Shown: piece after piece, positions 8,808 to 17,048 of the stretch
Numbering within the stretch: position 1 is the first letter of the stretch
How the letters are laid out: each line of letters begins with the position of its first letter
Source of the DNA: Enterobacter ludwigii
GTDB lineage: Bacteria; Pseudomonadota; Gammaproteobacteria; Enterobacterales; Enterobacteriaceae
NCBI GenBank assembly: GCA_023023105.1
Contig: CP083824.1
Location: 2,356,001-2,420,000 of the forward strand
Length of the DNA stretch: 64,000 bases
Reading direction: 5' to 3'
Made by a program: the position numbers and the translations under genes
Notes under the pieces: model-generated
Database searches by the model: none
What the model was told of the DNA's origin: nothing
What the model saw: the letters and a program-made list of their open reading frames with translations, nothing else

Positions 8808-9683
8808 TCATGCCAGATAACCGGCCAGTTCATCGAGAAACACGCGCAGTGCAGCTGGCTGATATTCCCGGGACTGATAAATGCCATGGATGGCAAGCGG
8901 TTTCGGCTCCAGCGCGCTCAGCACCGGCACCAGTAAGCCCTGGTCCAGCGCGGCAGACGCTTCACGCTCCGGCAGCATCGCAATACCACAATGCTTTATC
9001 GCCGCATCCATCAACAGCGAAGAGATGCTGGCGCTCAGGTTGCCGCTGACGGCCACGCTCAGGTTTTCGCCTTCCGGGGTCAGAAAGTGCCAGGACTGCC
9101 CGGCGAAAAAGCTGTAGTGCAGGCAGTTATGCTGTGCTAATTCTTCGGGGCTGACGGGCGTCCCGTGCAGTGCAAGATAATCGGGTGAGGCACAGAGAAC
9201 CGAGCGACATTCTCCCAGCCGACGGGCAATCATGCCGGGTTCAGGGTTATCCGTAATGCGCACGGCGACATCAATGCGCTCTCCCACCAGGCTGACCGGG
9301 TGGTTGTTCACATCCAGCTCGATGCGCAGTTGCGGATAGCGCGAAAGCAGACCGGGCAACACCGGCGCAATCAGGTGCATAGCGGTGAAATGGGCGCAGG
9401 CCACCCGCAGCGTGCCGGACGGCAGATCTTTCTCTGACTGACCTTCGATTTCCTGCGAGATCTGCGAGAGTGTCCGTGTTTTTTGCAGCACCTTTTCCCC
9501 TGCCGCGGTCAGGGTTAACTTGCGCGTTGAGCGGTTAACCAGCCGTGTTCCCGCCCACTTCTCCATTTGTTCAAGATAGCGGCTCACCATCGGTCGGGAA
9601 ATCCCCAGCGCGCGGGCCGCCGCGCTCAAACTTCCCAGCTCGCATATCCGGTTGTAGACCTGAGCGGCAATAACGCGATCCAT
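8808..9683 (-). CDS. LysR family transcriptional regulator
   Basis: A 291-residue LysR regulator with the winged helix at residues 1-60 (AQVYNRICELGSLSAAARALGISRPMVSRYLEQME) and a periplasmic-binding-protein-like effector domain after residue 85. I chose the ATG at 9683 because AATGGAG lies upstream and the HTH then starts at the usual distance; the frame extends upstream without support. The gene is divergent from the metallo-beta-lactamase-fold gene at 9794, with about 110 bases between, so it probably controls that gene. The subfamily resembles the single-copy DsdC/PtxR-like effector fold; the inducer is unknown. Confidence 0.85.
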   Translation of the reverse strand: MDRVIAAQVYNRICELGSLSAAARALGISRPMVSRYLEQMEKWAGTRLVNRSTRKLTLTAAGEKVLQKTRTLSQISQEIEGQSEKDLPSGTLRVACAHFTAMHLIAPVLPGLLSRYPQLRIELDVNNHPVSLVGERIDVAVRITDNPEPGMIARRLGECRSVLCASPDYLALHGTPVSPEELAQHNCLHYSFFAGQSWHFLTPEGENLSVAVSGNLSASISSLLMDAAIKHCGIAMLPEREASAALDQGLLVPVLSALEPKPLAIHGIYQSREYQPAALRVFLDELAGYLA

Positions 9684-9793
9684 AGAAACTCCATTTGCTC
9701 GATTTATGAAACTAAGCATGTCTTGTTTCAGGAATTCTGGCAAATGCGAATATCCGTACAATAGAGACTTTCCTGCACAACAGAGACAACAGT

Positions 9794-10644
9794 ATGAAAC
9801 TCACTCACCTTGCTTTGCTTTCCACCCTTTTCACTCCGGCTGTTTTTGCTGCACCGTTGACCATTGATACCTATAACCCGCAAGAAAAAGGGTTTTCGCG
9901 GTCTCATCAACGCTGGTCTCCGGCCCGAAAGAAGCGGTTCTGTTTGATGCGCAGTTCAGCGTGAAAGATGGCGAAGCGCTGGTAGAGAAAATTCGCCACA
10001 GCGGTAAAACGCTGAATAAGATTGTGATCACGTCTGGCGACCCCGATTTTTACTTCGGTCTGCAGCCGCTGGTAAAAGCCTTCCCGAATGCCAAAGTGGT
10101 AGCCACCCAGCATGTCGTTGACCATATTAAAGCCACCAAAGACGCCAAGCTCGCCTTCTGGGGTCCACAGATGAAAGACGGCGCGCCAACCGAGCTGGTT
10201 GTGCCGCAGGTGCTTACCTCCACCACGTTTATGGTTGACGGGGAAAAGATTGATATTGAGCAACCAGACAGCTACGCGGCTTATGTCTGGATCCCGTCAG
10301 CGAAAACCATTCTTGGCGGTACCGGGGTTTCCTGGGGCATTCACGTCTGGACAGCAGACACCCAGACACCAGCGAGCCGTAAGCAGTGGCAAGAAACGCT
10401 GGATGATATGGCCGCACATAAGCCCGAGCGCGTCATTCCGGGGCATTATCTCGGCACGCCGCCAGCCGGAACCGGGGCTATCGACTTTACCCGTCAGTAC
10501 CTTCAGCAGTTCGAACTGGCGTTAGGTCAACATAAAAACTCAGCCAGCGTAATCGACACGATGAAAAAACAGTGGCCGAACCTTGCAGAAGCCAGCTCAC
10601 TGGAACTGAGCGCCAAAGTGAATACCGGCGAAATGAAGTGGTAA
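9794..10644 (+). pseudogene. Metallo-beta-lactamase-fold hydrolase, apparent frameshift and degenerate metal site
   Basis: The ATG at 9794 begins a good signal peptide (MKLTHLALLSTLFTPAVFA) but the frame closes after 57 residues. The continuation (VSSTLVSGPKEAVLFDAQ and 227 more residues) is in another frame from about 9897. Adding one base within 9886-9896 (AAAAAGGGTTTTC) would restore one protein of about 283 residues. The fold is recognisable from KEAVLFDA and VIPGHYLG, but the usual HxHxDH motif is replaced by TSGDPDFYFG, so metal binding may be lost anyway. It is either a real pseudogene, a phase-variable tract or a sequencing error. The LysR gene opposite is its likely regulator. Confidence 0.75.
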
Positions 10645-10744
10645 TGTAAAAACCTGCTATGCTGGATGTGCAACCTAAGGGGTTACATTTCGTTTGCGTG
10701 AGCAAACTGGTCCTTAAAACTATCAACAGGATTGAGGAGTTAAC

Positions 10745-10882
10745 ATGAAATCGAACCGTCAGGCACGCCACATTCTGGGACTGAACTACAAGCTTTCAAA
10801 CCAACGTAAAGTGGTGATTGAAGGCGACCATGAAACGCAAGTCACTCACGCCACCGGCAGAAAACGCCACGCGGGCAAGTAA
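10745..10882 (+). CDS. sra: Stationary-phase-induced ribosome-associated protein Sra (S22)
   Basis: A 45-residue basic protein beginning [13 protein letters not shown] and ending GRKRHAGK, matching E. coli Sra (RpsV) in length and at most positions. It binds the 30S ribosomal subunit in stationary phase. GAGG lies seven bases before the ATG. A CTATGCT sequence near 10657 resembles a sigma-S minus-10. The neighbour maeA downstream is the same as in E. coli. A strong terminator follows at 10902. Confidence 0.93.
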   Translation: MKSNRQARHILGLNYKLSNQRKVVIEGDHETQVTHATGRKRHAGK

Positions 10883-10901
10883 GTTCCAGAAACAGAACCT
10901 C

Positions 10902-10934
10902 AACACCATCGGTCTTCCGATGGTGTTTTTGTTT
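10902..10934 (+). terminator. Intrinsic terminator of sra
   Basis: AACACCATCGG (10902-10912), loop TCTT, CCGATGGTGTT (10917-10927) form an 11-bp perfect stem followed by a T-rich stretch. It lies 20 bases after the sra stop. Confidence 0.93.
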
Positions 10935-11056
10935 ATGTGTTGCGGTAATTCATATTTAGCTCCTTTATAATACCGCTGACCGAATCCCGTAGCACAGGCC
11001 AGAAAGATGACAAACAGCAGTGTCAGGGACGGATCTTCATAAAAAGAGTGAGTGAC

Positions 11057-12754
11057 ATGGACAACAAACTGAAAAAACATCGTTCCTTATATATCCCTTA
11101 TGCCGGACCGGTTTTACTCGAATTCCCCCTGCTTAACAAAGGCAGCGCCTTCAGCATAGAAGAGCGCAGCAGCTTTAACCTGCTGGGTTTACTGCCTGAA
11201 GTGGTTGAGACCATTGAAGAACAGGCAGAGCGCGCGTGGATCCAGTATCAGGGTTTCAAAACTGAAATCGACAAACACATCTACCTGCGTAACATTCAGG
11301 ACACCAACGAAACCCTCTTCTATCGCCTGGTACAGAACCATCTCGAAGAGATGATGCCGGTGATCTACACCCCGACGGTGGGTGCGGCTTGCGAGCGCTT
11401 CTCAGAGATCTATCGTCGCTCTCGCGGCGTTTTCATCTCTTATCAGAACCGTCACAACATGGACGACATTCTGCAAAACGTGCCTAACCACAATATCAAA
11501 GTGATTGTGGTGACCGACGGCGAGCGTATTCTCGGCCTCGGTGACCAGGGCATTGGCGGGATGGGGATCCCCATCGGTAAACTCTCCCTGTATACCGCCT
11601 GTGGTGGTATCAGCCCGGCGTATACCCTGCCGGTGGTACTGGACGTCGGCACTAACAACCAGCAGTTGCTCAACGATCCACTTTATATGGGCTGGCGTCA
11701 TCCGCGAATCACCGACGATGAGTACTATCAGTTTGTTGATGATTTCATCCAGGCCGTGAAGCACCGCTGGCCGGACGTGCTGCTGCAGTTTGAGGACTTC
11801 GCGCAGAAAAACGCCATGCCGCTGCTGAACCGCTATCGCGACGAGATCTGCTCGTTCAACGACGACATCCAGGGTACCGCAGCGGTCACCGTGGGTACGC
11901 TGATCGCCGCCAGCCGCGCGGCAGGCAGCCAGCTGAGCTATCAGAAAATTGTCTTCCTCGGCGCAGGCTCTGCCGGCTGCGGTATTGCCGAGCAGATTAT
12001 CGCGCAGACGCAGCGTGAAGGGTTAAGCGAAGAGCTGGCGCGCTCTCGCGTCTTTATGGTTGACCGTTTCGGCCTGCTGACCGACGGTATGCCAAACCTG
12101 CTGCCGTTCCAGACCAAACTGGTGCAGAAGCGCGAAAACCTGAAAAACTGGGATACCGACAACGAAGTGCTCTCCCTGCTGGACGTGGTGCGCAACGTGA
12201 AGCCGGATATTTTGATCGGCGTTTCCGGGCAAACCGGCCTCTTCACCGAAGAGATCATTCGCGAGATGCACAAGCACTGCGAGCGCCCTATCGTGATGCC
12301 GCTCTCTAACCCAACCTCCCGCGTGGAAGCGACGCCGCAGGACATCATCGCCTGGACTGAAGGTAACGCCCTGGTTGCCACCGGCAGCCCGTTCGATCCA
12401 GTGGTGTGGAAGGATAAAACCTATCCGATCGCCCAGTGCAACAACTCTTACATCTTCCCGGGCATTGGTCTGGGCGTAATCGCCTCCGGCGCGTCTCGCA
12501 TCACCGATGAAATGCTGATGTCGGCGAGCGAAACCCTCGCAGGCTACTCGCCGCTGGTCAACAACGGTGAAGGTCTGGTGCTGCCAGAGCTGAAAGACAT
12601 TCACAAGGTGTCGCGCGCTATCGCGTTCGCGGTAGGTAAAATGGCGCAGCAGCAAGGCGTGGCGGTGAAAACTTCAGCCGACGCGCTGCAACAGGCCATC
12701 GACGACAACTTCTGGAAGCCTGAATACCGGAGTTATCGCCGGACGTCGATTTAA
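11057..12754 (+). CDS. maeA: NAD-dependent malic enzyme MaeA
   Basis: A 565-residue malic enzyme that oxidatively decarboxylates malate to pyruvate with NAD+. It closely follows E. coli MaeA and has the same length. Visible motifs include the catalytic region [19 protein letters not shown] near residue 100, the metal-binding VLLQFEDF and FNDDIQGTA, and the NAD-binding [14 protein letters not shown] chose the ATG at 11057; the in-frame GTG at 11048 would add three residues. sra upstream and adhP downstream are conserved neighbours, but a T6SS cargo island and an ABC-F gene now separate maeA from adhP. Confidence 0.96.
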   Translation: MDNKLKKHRSLYIPYAGPVLLEFPLLNKGSAFSIEERSSFNLLGLLPEVVETIEEQAERAWIQYQGFKTEIDKHIYLRNIQDTNETLFYRLVQNHLEEMMPVIYTPTVGAACERFSEIYRRSRGVFISYQNRHNMDDILQNVPNHNIKVIVVTDGERILGLGDQGIGGMGIPIGKLSLYTACGGISPAYTLPVVLDVGTNNQQLLNDPLYMGWRHPRITDDEYYQFVDDFIQAVKHRWPDVLLQFEDFAQKNAMPLLNRYRDEICSFNDDIQGTAAVTVGTLIAASRAAGSQLSYQKIVFLGAGSAGCGIAEQIIAQTQREGLSEELARSRVFMVDRFGLLTDGMPNLLPFQTKLVQKRENLKNWDTDNEVLSLLDVVRNVKPDILIGVSGQTGLFTEEIIREMHKHCERPIVMPLSNPTSRVEATPQDIIAWTEGNALVATGSPFDPVVWKDKTYPIAQCNNSYIFPGIGLGVIASGASRITDEMLMSASETLAGYSPLVNNGEGLVLPELKDIHKVSRAIAFAVGKMAQQQGVAVKTSADALQQAIDDNFWKPEYRSYRRTSI

Positions 12755-12768
12755 CTCTGCGTTCCAAC

Positions 12769-12799
12769 CGTTCCCTCTCCTCAAAAGGGAGAGGGAACG
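12769..12799. repeat. Hairpin downstream of maeA
   Basis: CGTTCCCTCTCC and its perfect complement GGAGAGGGAACG are separated by seven bases. The 12-bp dyad lacks a T-run, so it could be a weak terminator, a mRNA-stabilising hairpin or a dispersed intergenic repeat. It lies 15 bases after the maeA stop. Confidence 0.6.
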
Positions 12800-12952
12800 T
12801 GAACACCCTCCTCTCTTTATTTTCTTAGCCGCTACAACGGCGTTCCCCTACCCCTTATTTAAAAAATCAATAATTCAACGATAATTCATATCTCGTTGAA
12901 ATATAAAATTTTCACATAACACTTTTTGCCTAATAAACAAATTCTTTTAAGG

Positions 12953-12979
12953 GTTTAGTAACGTTCCACATCACTAAAC
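12953..12979. promoter_or_regulatory. Inverted repeat upstream of the truncated hcp
   Basis: GTTTAGT (12953-12959) and ACTAAAC (12973-12979) form a perfect 7-bp dyad in a very AT-rich 200-base leader before the hcp remnant at 13005. It could be a regulator site or an RNA hairpin. Nothing else is evident between maeA and the remnant. Confidence 0.35.
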
Positions 12980-13004
12980 TCATTAATTTAAAAAGGGTAT
13001 TAAA

Positions 13005-13124
13005 ATGGCAATTCCGGCATATCTTTGGCTTAAAGATGACGGCGGTGCAGATATCAAAGACGCTGTTGATGTACAAGATCGCGAGGGAAGCAAGGAGCGG
13101 TCATGTGCTACAGAGATGAAGTGA
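13005..13124 (+). pseudogene. Truncated hcp (T6SS tube protein), N-terminal remnant
   Basis: Thirty-nine codons. The first 29 residues (MAIPAYLWLKDDGG, then ADIK, VDVQDREGS) match the start of Hcp1-type T6SS tube and effector-carrier proteins. After Gly-Ser the sequence turns into an unrelated tail and stops, and the frame runs into the next gene's ribosome site. About 130 residues of a normal Hcp are missing, which points to a deletion that joined the hcp start to the leader of the following gene. AAAAAGGG lies upstream, so the stub may still be translated. Confidence 0.85.
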
Positions 13125-13795
13125 TAAGTTACTTGCAGGCGAATAAAATTCTTGCGTTAAAACTCGACCACGCATTAACGGGTGTAGGAAAAGCCGTATC
13201 AAATCAGATTGAAACGATCGGCGCAGGTGCAACGCGCGCACTGTATTATACGTCCTGCTTTACTGATGAATATCAGGACGTATGCAAGAAACAAAAAGCT
13301 GAAGACATTCGATTTAGAAACGGTGTTATTTATCTTCTTCGACATAACAATGTTGCGTATGACATGTTCAAAATTTATTTCGAAGAAATATTTAAAGATA
13401 AAACCACAGAACAGCTTGAACGTATCAAACAAATGCTTATGGCTGTTAATATCCATATTGCCGCAAGCTCACTCACAAACGTGGGGTTTGCTTTAGCAAC
13501 GGCATCATTTGTCGCAGCAGGCATGAATCTAAACCTTGAAATCAGTGCCCTGGCAGGGCGAAGAGCGGGACAGGTTGTTGGGATTATTGGCATATACGGC
13601 ATTGTCCAAAAAGCAGCAGACAGCGCGCATCGTCTTCACATTACTTATCCCGCTTACTACTCAGCGCTATACGTTCAAGAGTTGGAAATGATGTATTTCC
13701 TGATAGAGCCAGTGTTTGAGCGGGCTAAGGCGCTTACAGCACAATGGGCATCGGATGATGAAATTGCGGATATCATAACCAGGATGGTTCGATAA
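13103..13795 (+). CDS. Putative membrane-active T6SS effector, unrecognised family
   Basis: A 230-residue protein with its own ribosome site (AAGGAG, six bases before ATG 13103), overlapping the hcp stub in a different frame. The N-terminal half is mixed charged helix; residues about 118-150 (NIHIAASSLTNVGFALATA then SFVAAGM) and 160-178 (AGQVVGIIGIYGIVQKAA) form a Gly/Ala-rich hydrophobic hairpin, which suggests membrane insertion. There is no signal peptide, as expected of T6SS cargo. Placement between two hcp genes and directly before a tiny membrane protein (three bases away) suggests an effector/immunity pair. Pore-forming effectors such as Serratia Ssp6 have this size, but homology is not established. 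Confidence 0.55.
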   Translation: MCYRDEVISYLQANKILALKLDHALTGVGKAVSNQIETIGAGATRALYYTSCFTDEYQDVCKKQKAEDIRFRNGVIYLLRHNNVAYDMFKIYFEEIFKDKTTEQLERIKQMLMAVNIHIAASSLTNVGFALATASFVAAGMNLNLEISALAGRRAGQVVGIIGIYGIVQKAADSAHRLHITYPAYYSALYVQELEMMYFLIEPVFERAKALTAQWASDDEIADIITRMVR

Positions 13796-13797
13796 CC

Positions 13798-13998
13798 ATG
13801 ATGAATCTTATTAAAAGATTTTTCAGGCGAATGTTCAGGTCGTTAGTTTCGTATTATGGCCCATCAGCGCTGACAGTAGTATTCGCCTTGATTCAGGGCT
13901 CATTATTTCCTGACGCCCCAATCTGGCTGATCCCCTTATTCTTTGTGTTTGTGATGGTTGTTTTATCAATATATGAAATTGCAAGATTCAAACGTTAG
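13798..13998 (+). CDS. Small membrane protein, putative immunity to the 13103 product
   Basis: A 66-residue protein with a basic N-terminus (IKRFFRRMFR) and two predicted membrane helices (about residues 20-37 and 40-60), ending in RFKR. It starts three bases after the preceding stop, so it is probably translationally coupled. Inner-membrane immunity proteins for pore-forming toxins look like this. Function is inferred from context only. Confidence 0.55.
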   Translation: MMNLIKRFFRRMFRSLVSYYGPSALTVVFALIQGSLFPDAPIWLIPLFFVFVMVVLSIYEIARFKR

Positions 13999-14030
13999 CA
14001 TTATCGTAAATTTATGCATAAGGATATATT

Positions 14031-14510
14031 ATGTCTATACCCGCACACTTATGGCTTGAAGATGAAAATGGTTCACCGATCGTTGGCAGTTGCCTTATGC
14101 CACTTCGTCTGGGGTCTATCGAGTTAAAATCCTTCTCTCACGGTGTCACTATCCCGGTCGATCCAAGCTGGGGAAAACTAACAGGAACGCGTGTCCATCG
14201 CCCTATCACAATAGTGAAGGAATTTGATCAAACAACACCACTTTTGTACCGTGCTGTCTGTGAAGGCCGAACCATGAAGAAGGCCACAATTAAAATGTAC
14301 CGTATTCTGGAATCAGGTATTGAGGCCGAGTATTTCAATATCATTCTGGAAAACGTCAAGTTTACAACAGTTGCACCCTACCTGTCTCCTAACGGTATAA
14401 GCAGTACGCACCTTGAAACGCTCGAATTACGTTATGAAGCGATTACCTGGAAGTATACAGAGGGTAATATTATCTATCGTGATTCATGGAACGATCGTTG
14501 TTGTGCATGA
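14031..14510 (+). CDS. hcp: Hcp family T6SS tube/effector-carrier protein
   Basis: A 159-residue complete Hcp. The Hcp1 fold motifs are all present: MSIPAHLWLEDENG at the start, LKSFSHGVTIPVDPSWGKLTGTR, HRPITIVKEFDQTTP, AEYFNIILENVKF and LELRYEAITWKYTEGNIIYRDSW. Such proteins form hexameric rings that stack into the T6SS tube and carry small effectors in their lumen. No other T6SS structural genes are in the window, so it is an orphan copy serving a machine encoded elsewhere. AAGGATATATT precedes the ATG. It differs from the truncated copy at 13005, so the two are paralogues rather than a split gene. Confidence 0.92.
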   Translation: MSIPAHLWLEDENGSPIVGSCLMPLRLGSIELKSFSHGVTIPVDPSWGKLTGTRVHRPITIVKEFDQTTPLLYRAVCEGRTMKKATIKMYRILESGIEAEYFNIILENVKFTTVAPYLSPNGISSTHLETLELRYEAITWKYTEGNIIYRDSWNDRCCA

Positions 14511-14555
14511 TGACGAAGAAAGCAAAGGATGCTTCGCCTCTAACTAAGAGAGAAA

Positions 14556-14845
14556 ATGTTTAATTTAACCGCAGAGCAACGACAAGTGGTGAGAATGAAA
14601 CTATATGATTGTCCATTAGTGAAGGTGGTACTCCTTGTAATTCTATGGTGTACCGTAGTATTTCTGTCATTAATCACATTATATAAAGTTATTCCACCAG
14701 ATGCGCAGTACTCTTTTGCGGAGCATTTTGAAATCTATGGCGACGAATTGATTATGGATTTTGTGCTGTACCTTTTTTCAGTATAGCCGCATTCATTGCC
14801 TCAGCTCTTACACTAGCCCTGTATTTGCTTATACGGAAAAGATAA
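14556..14845 (+). pseudogene. Small membrane protein with apparent frameshift, putative T6SS-linked immunity gene
   Basis: The ATG at 14556 gives 76 residues with one membrane helix (about 25-46), then a stop at 14786. From the T4 tract at 14759 another frame continues to TAA 14845 and encodes a hydrophobic helix and basic tail (SIAAFIASALTLALYLLIRKR). Restoring one base near 14757-14762 would give a protein of about 96 residues with two helices. This would be the natural partner gene behind hcp. The break could be real, or an error in a homopolymer. Confidence 0.5.
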
Positions 14846-14872
14846 TACAGGGCAGCAATGCTGCCCCTCTAC

Positions 14873-14901
14873 TTGGTATACACTCGAAAACGTTGTATAG
14901 T
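14873..14901 (+). promoter_or_regulatory. Strong sigma-70 promoter for the ABC-F leader
   Basis: TTGGTA (14873-14878), a 17-base spacer and TATAGT (14896-14901) are close to consensus. Transcription would begin near 14908, giving a 234-base leader before the ABC-F gene. No competing ORF precedes it except the leader ORF at 14943. Confidence 0.7.
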
Positions 14902-14942
14902 GGTAGTTCATTACAAACTCATAACATATAAGGAGGCCAATT

Positions 14943-15026
14943 ATGCTGTACTGTGAAATTTTCAATGTTTCACATACATTTGGTGATCGCACCAGCTCAA
15001 GCGTTATCGGTATCGTGCTGCGATAA
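14943..15026 (+). CDS. Putative 27-residue leader peptide ahead of the ABC-F gene
   Basis: The ATG at 14943 follows AAGGAGG with six bases between, one of the best ribosome sites in the window. The frame begins MLYCEIFNVSHTFGD, contains three consecutive serine codons (14994-15002) and ends IVLR at TAA 15024-15026. The stop lies inside the right arm of a strong hairpin, so a terminating or stalled ribosome would disturb that structure. Antibiotic-resistance ABC-F genes in other bacteria are often controlled by stalling on such leaders. I do not recognise the peptide; coding status is inferred from the ribosome site and layout. Confidence 0.6.
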   Translation: MLYCEIFNVSHTFGDRTSSSVIGIVLR

Positions 15027-15120
15027 CTTCTGCTTGAGCGAAGACACCAACCCCTGAAATCCCTTCTCTCGGGCTTACTGAGTTATCGTCAGCGATGTTT
15101 GACGAGGCATAAACATGCCT
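14995..15120 (+). promoter_or_regulatory. Leader RNA with mutually exclusive pairings before the ABC-F gene
   Basis: GCTCAAGC (14995-15002) pairs with GCTTGAGC (15032-15039), and within it GTTATCG (15003-15009) pairs with CGATAAC (15021-15027). The latter segment can instead pair, for eight bases, with AGTTATCG at 15081-15088. A further hairpin, AGGCAT/ATGCCT with loop AAAC, lies at 15105-15120, about 20 bases before the ABC-F start. No T-run follows, so any control is more likely on translation or Rho access than intrinsic termination. Confidence 0.6.
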
Positions 15121-15141
15121 GTAACTCTTGGGTAAGCAACA

Positions 15142-16851
15142 ATGAGCACTTTACTCACTGCACAATCTTTACGCGTTGATACGGCGTTTGGCACGCTCTT
15201 CGACTCGCTATCCTTTACGCTGAAAAAAGGCGATCGCATTGGCCTGCTGGGCGATAACGGCTGCGGCAAAAGTACGCTGCTGAAGGTACTGGACGGCACT
15301 GACGCTCCTGCCGCAGGAACGGTTTCGCTGGCCGGGCAGTGCCTGATGGCACGGGTAGAACAACACCTCCCGGACGCTATTTTTCCGCTGACCATGCTGG
15401 ATGCCGTGCTGGCACAGTTACCTTCTGCTGAACGTGACAGCCTGCGCTGGAAAGCCGAAACGCTGCTGGCAAGCATGGGCTTCACGCCGCAGGATATGGC
15501 GCTGCAATCCGCCACGCTGAGCGGCGGGCAGCACACTCGCCTGCTGCTGGCGCGGGCATTGATTCACGAGCCGGATCTGCTTTTGCTGGATGAACCGAGT
15601 AACCATCTCGATTTACCCACCATGCTTTGGCTTGAGCAATTTTTGCAGAACTGGTCAGGCAGCTTTGTGCTGGTCTCGCATGACAGACAGTTGCTGGATG
15701 CCGTCACCAACGGTAGCTGGATCCTGCGCGATAAAACGCTGCACTACTTCGCCCTTCCCTGCACGGCCGCCCGCAAGGCGCTTGAAGCAAAGGATGAAAG
15801 CGACGCGCAGCGCCACAAGGCGGAGCAAAAGGAGATCGACCGTGTGACCGCCAGCGCGAAGCGGCTGGCGACCTGGGGCAAGGTTTACGACAACGAAGAC
15901 CTGGCCCGCAAAGCCAAACAGATGGAAAAACAGGTCGAACGGCTGAAGGAGAGCCAGACGGCACTCACGGCAGGCAGCCAGTGGACGTTAACCCTGCGCG
16001 GCGACGCGCTGCGGGCAGACCGTCTGCTGGAGATGGAAAACCTCAGCGTCCCGCCTGCGCCCGGGCTACCGCAGCTGTTTAACATCGACATGGCGCGGCT
16101 GAAAAGCGGCGATCGCGTGGCGATTGTCGGACGCAACGGCTGCGGCAAATCGTCGCTAATGAGGCTTATCTGGCAACAGTTCGCCGATGAGTCCGCAGAC
16201 AGCGGGCTGAAAATCCACCCCCGCGTGTCGCCAGGCTATTACGACCAGACGCTGAATCAGCTACCGGACAACGCCACGCTGCTCGACGCGCTGGAGCCTT
16301 TCGCGCCGGATCCGCAGAACCGCAAAATGGCGCTGATAAGCGCGGGTTTCCCGTGGGCGCGTCACGTGCAAACGGTCAGCACGCTCAGCGGTGGCGAGCG
16401 TTCACGCCTGTTGTTCGTGGGCCTGACGCTTGCTCGCTATAGCCTGCTGATGCTGGATGAACCCACCAACCACCTGGACATGGAAGGCAAAGAGGCGCTG
16501 GCGCAAACCCTTCAGCAGTTCGAAGGTGGTGTTCTGCTGGTCAGCCATGACCGCCAGTTAATTAGCGAAAGCTGCAACCGTTTCTGGCTGATTGAAGAAG
16601 GAAAGCTGAGCGAGTGGCACGATGCAGAAGCGGTGTTTGAGCGTCTGCGTGAAAGCGCAGGGCTAGTGACATCCGCGGCGCCCGCTGCTGCCGCGACGGT
16701 TCAACCCTCGCCGTATGACGATCTGCTTGAACGGCTGGTCGCTCTGGAAACGCTGCTGGAAGACGATCTGGCACGGAAGCCGAAGCATCAGAAGCCGCAG
16801 CTTCAGGCGCAATGGCGTAAAGAGATTAAGGAGATAGAAGCACAGCTGTAA
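15142..16851 (+). CDS. ABC-F family ATPase (ribosome-associated, no membrane domain)
   Basis: A 569-residue protein with two ATPase domains and no membrane segments, the hallmark of ABC-F factors, which act on the ribosome rather than in transport. Domain 1 has Walker A GDNGCGKST (about residue 38), signature LSGGQ and LLLLDEPSNHLD; domain 2 has GRNGCGKSS, signature LSGGE and LMLDEPTNHLD. The charged linker between them (residues about 210-290, EQKEIDRVTASAKRLATWGK) is the P-site tRNA interaction motif region. A C-terminal coiled tail ends ..KEIKEIEAQL. It is not one of the four E. coli factors by sequence. Some relatives protect ribosomes from antibiotics; whether this one does is unknown. 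Confidence 0.9.
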   Translation: MSTLLTAQSLRVDTAFGTLFDSLSFTLKKGDRIGLLGDNGCGKSTLLKVLDGTDAPAAGTVSLAGQCLMARVEQHLPDAIFPLTMLDAVLAQLPSAERDSLRWKAETLLASMGFTPQDMALQSATLSGGQHTRLLLARALIHEPDLLLLDEPSNHLDLPTMLWLEQFLQNWSGSFVLVSHDRQLLDAVTNGSWILRDKTLHYFALPCTAARKALEAKDESDAQRHKAEQKEIDRVTASAKRLATWGKVYDNEDLARKAKQMEKQVERLKESQTALTAGSQWTLTLRGDALRADRLLEMENLSVPPAPGLPQLFNIDMARLKSGDRVAIVGRNGCGKSSLMRLIWQQFADESADSGLKIHPRVSPGYYDQTLNQLPDNATLLDALEPFAPDPQNRKMALISAGFPWARHVQTVSTLSGGERSRLLFVGLTLARYSLLMLDEPTNHLDMEGKEALAQTLQQFEGGVLLVSHDRQLISESCNRFWLIEEGKLSEWHDAEAVFERLRESAGLVTSAAPAAAATVQPSPYDDLLERLVALETLLEDDLARKPKHQKPQLQAQWRKEIKEIEAQL

Positions 16852-16857
16852 AACTGC

Positions 16858-16890
16858 GCCCGGCGAGTTGCTCGCCGGGCCAGTCTTTTC
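16858..16890 (+). terminator. Intrinsic terminator of the ABC-F gene
   Basis: GCCCGGCGAG (16858-16867), loop TTG, CTCGCCGGGC (16871-16880), then CAGTCTTTT. A perfect 10-bp GC-rich stem starting seven bases after the stop. Confidence 0.9.
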
Positions 16891-17048
16891 CCCCTTAATA
16901 ATTAGAGGGATCGCCGTATTCTTAATCTTAAATCGAATCAAATGATGACATTATGTTGCCGTAGCCTTGCATTACCAGGCTAATGTATCAATCCTTAAGG
17001 GGTATTACACCTGCTATGCAAATTCTAATCATGAACAAGGAGATACAC

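Noticed and set aside
12769..12799. Attachment site or IS end near the T6SS island
   Set aside because: The dyad is a simple hairpin with no copy at the other side of the island (near 14850-14940) and no integrase gene.
13005..13795. Hcp with a C-terminal toxin extension (single fused protein)
   Set aside because: The hcp remnant and the 230-residue ORF are in different frames and the latter has its own AAGGAG site, so they are separate.
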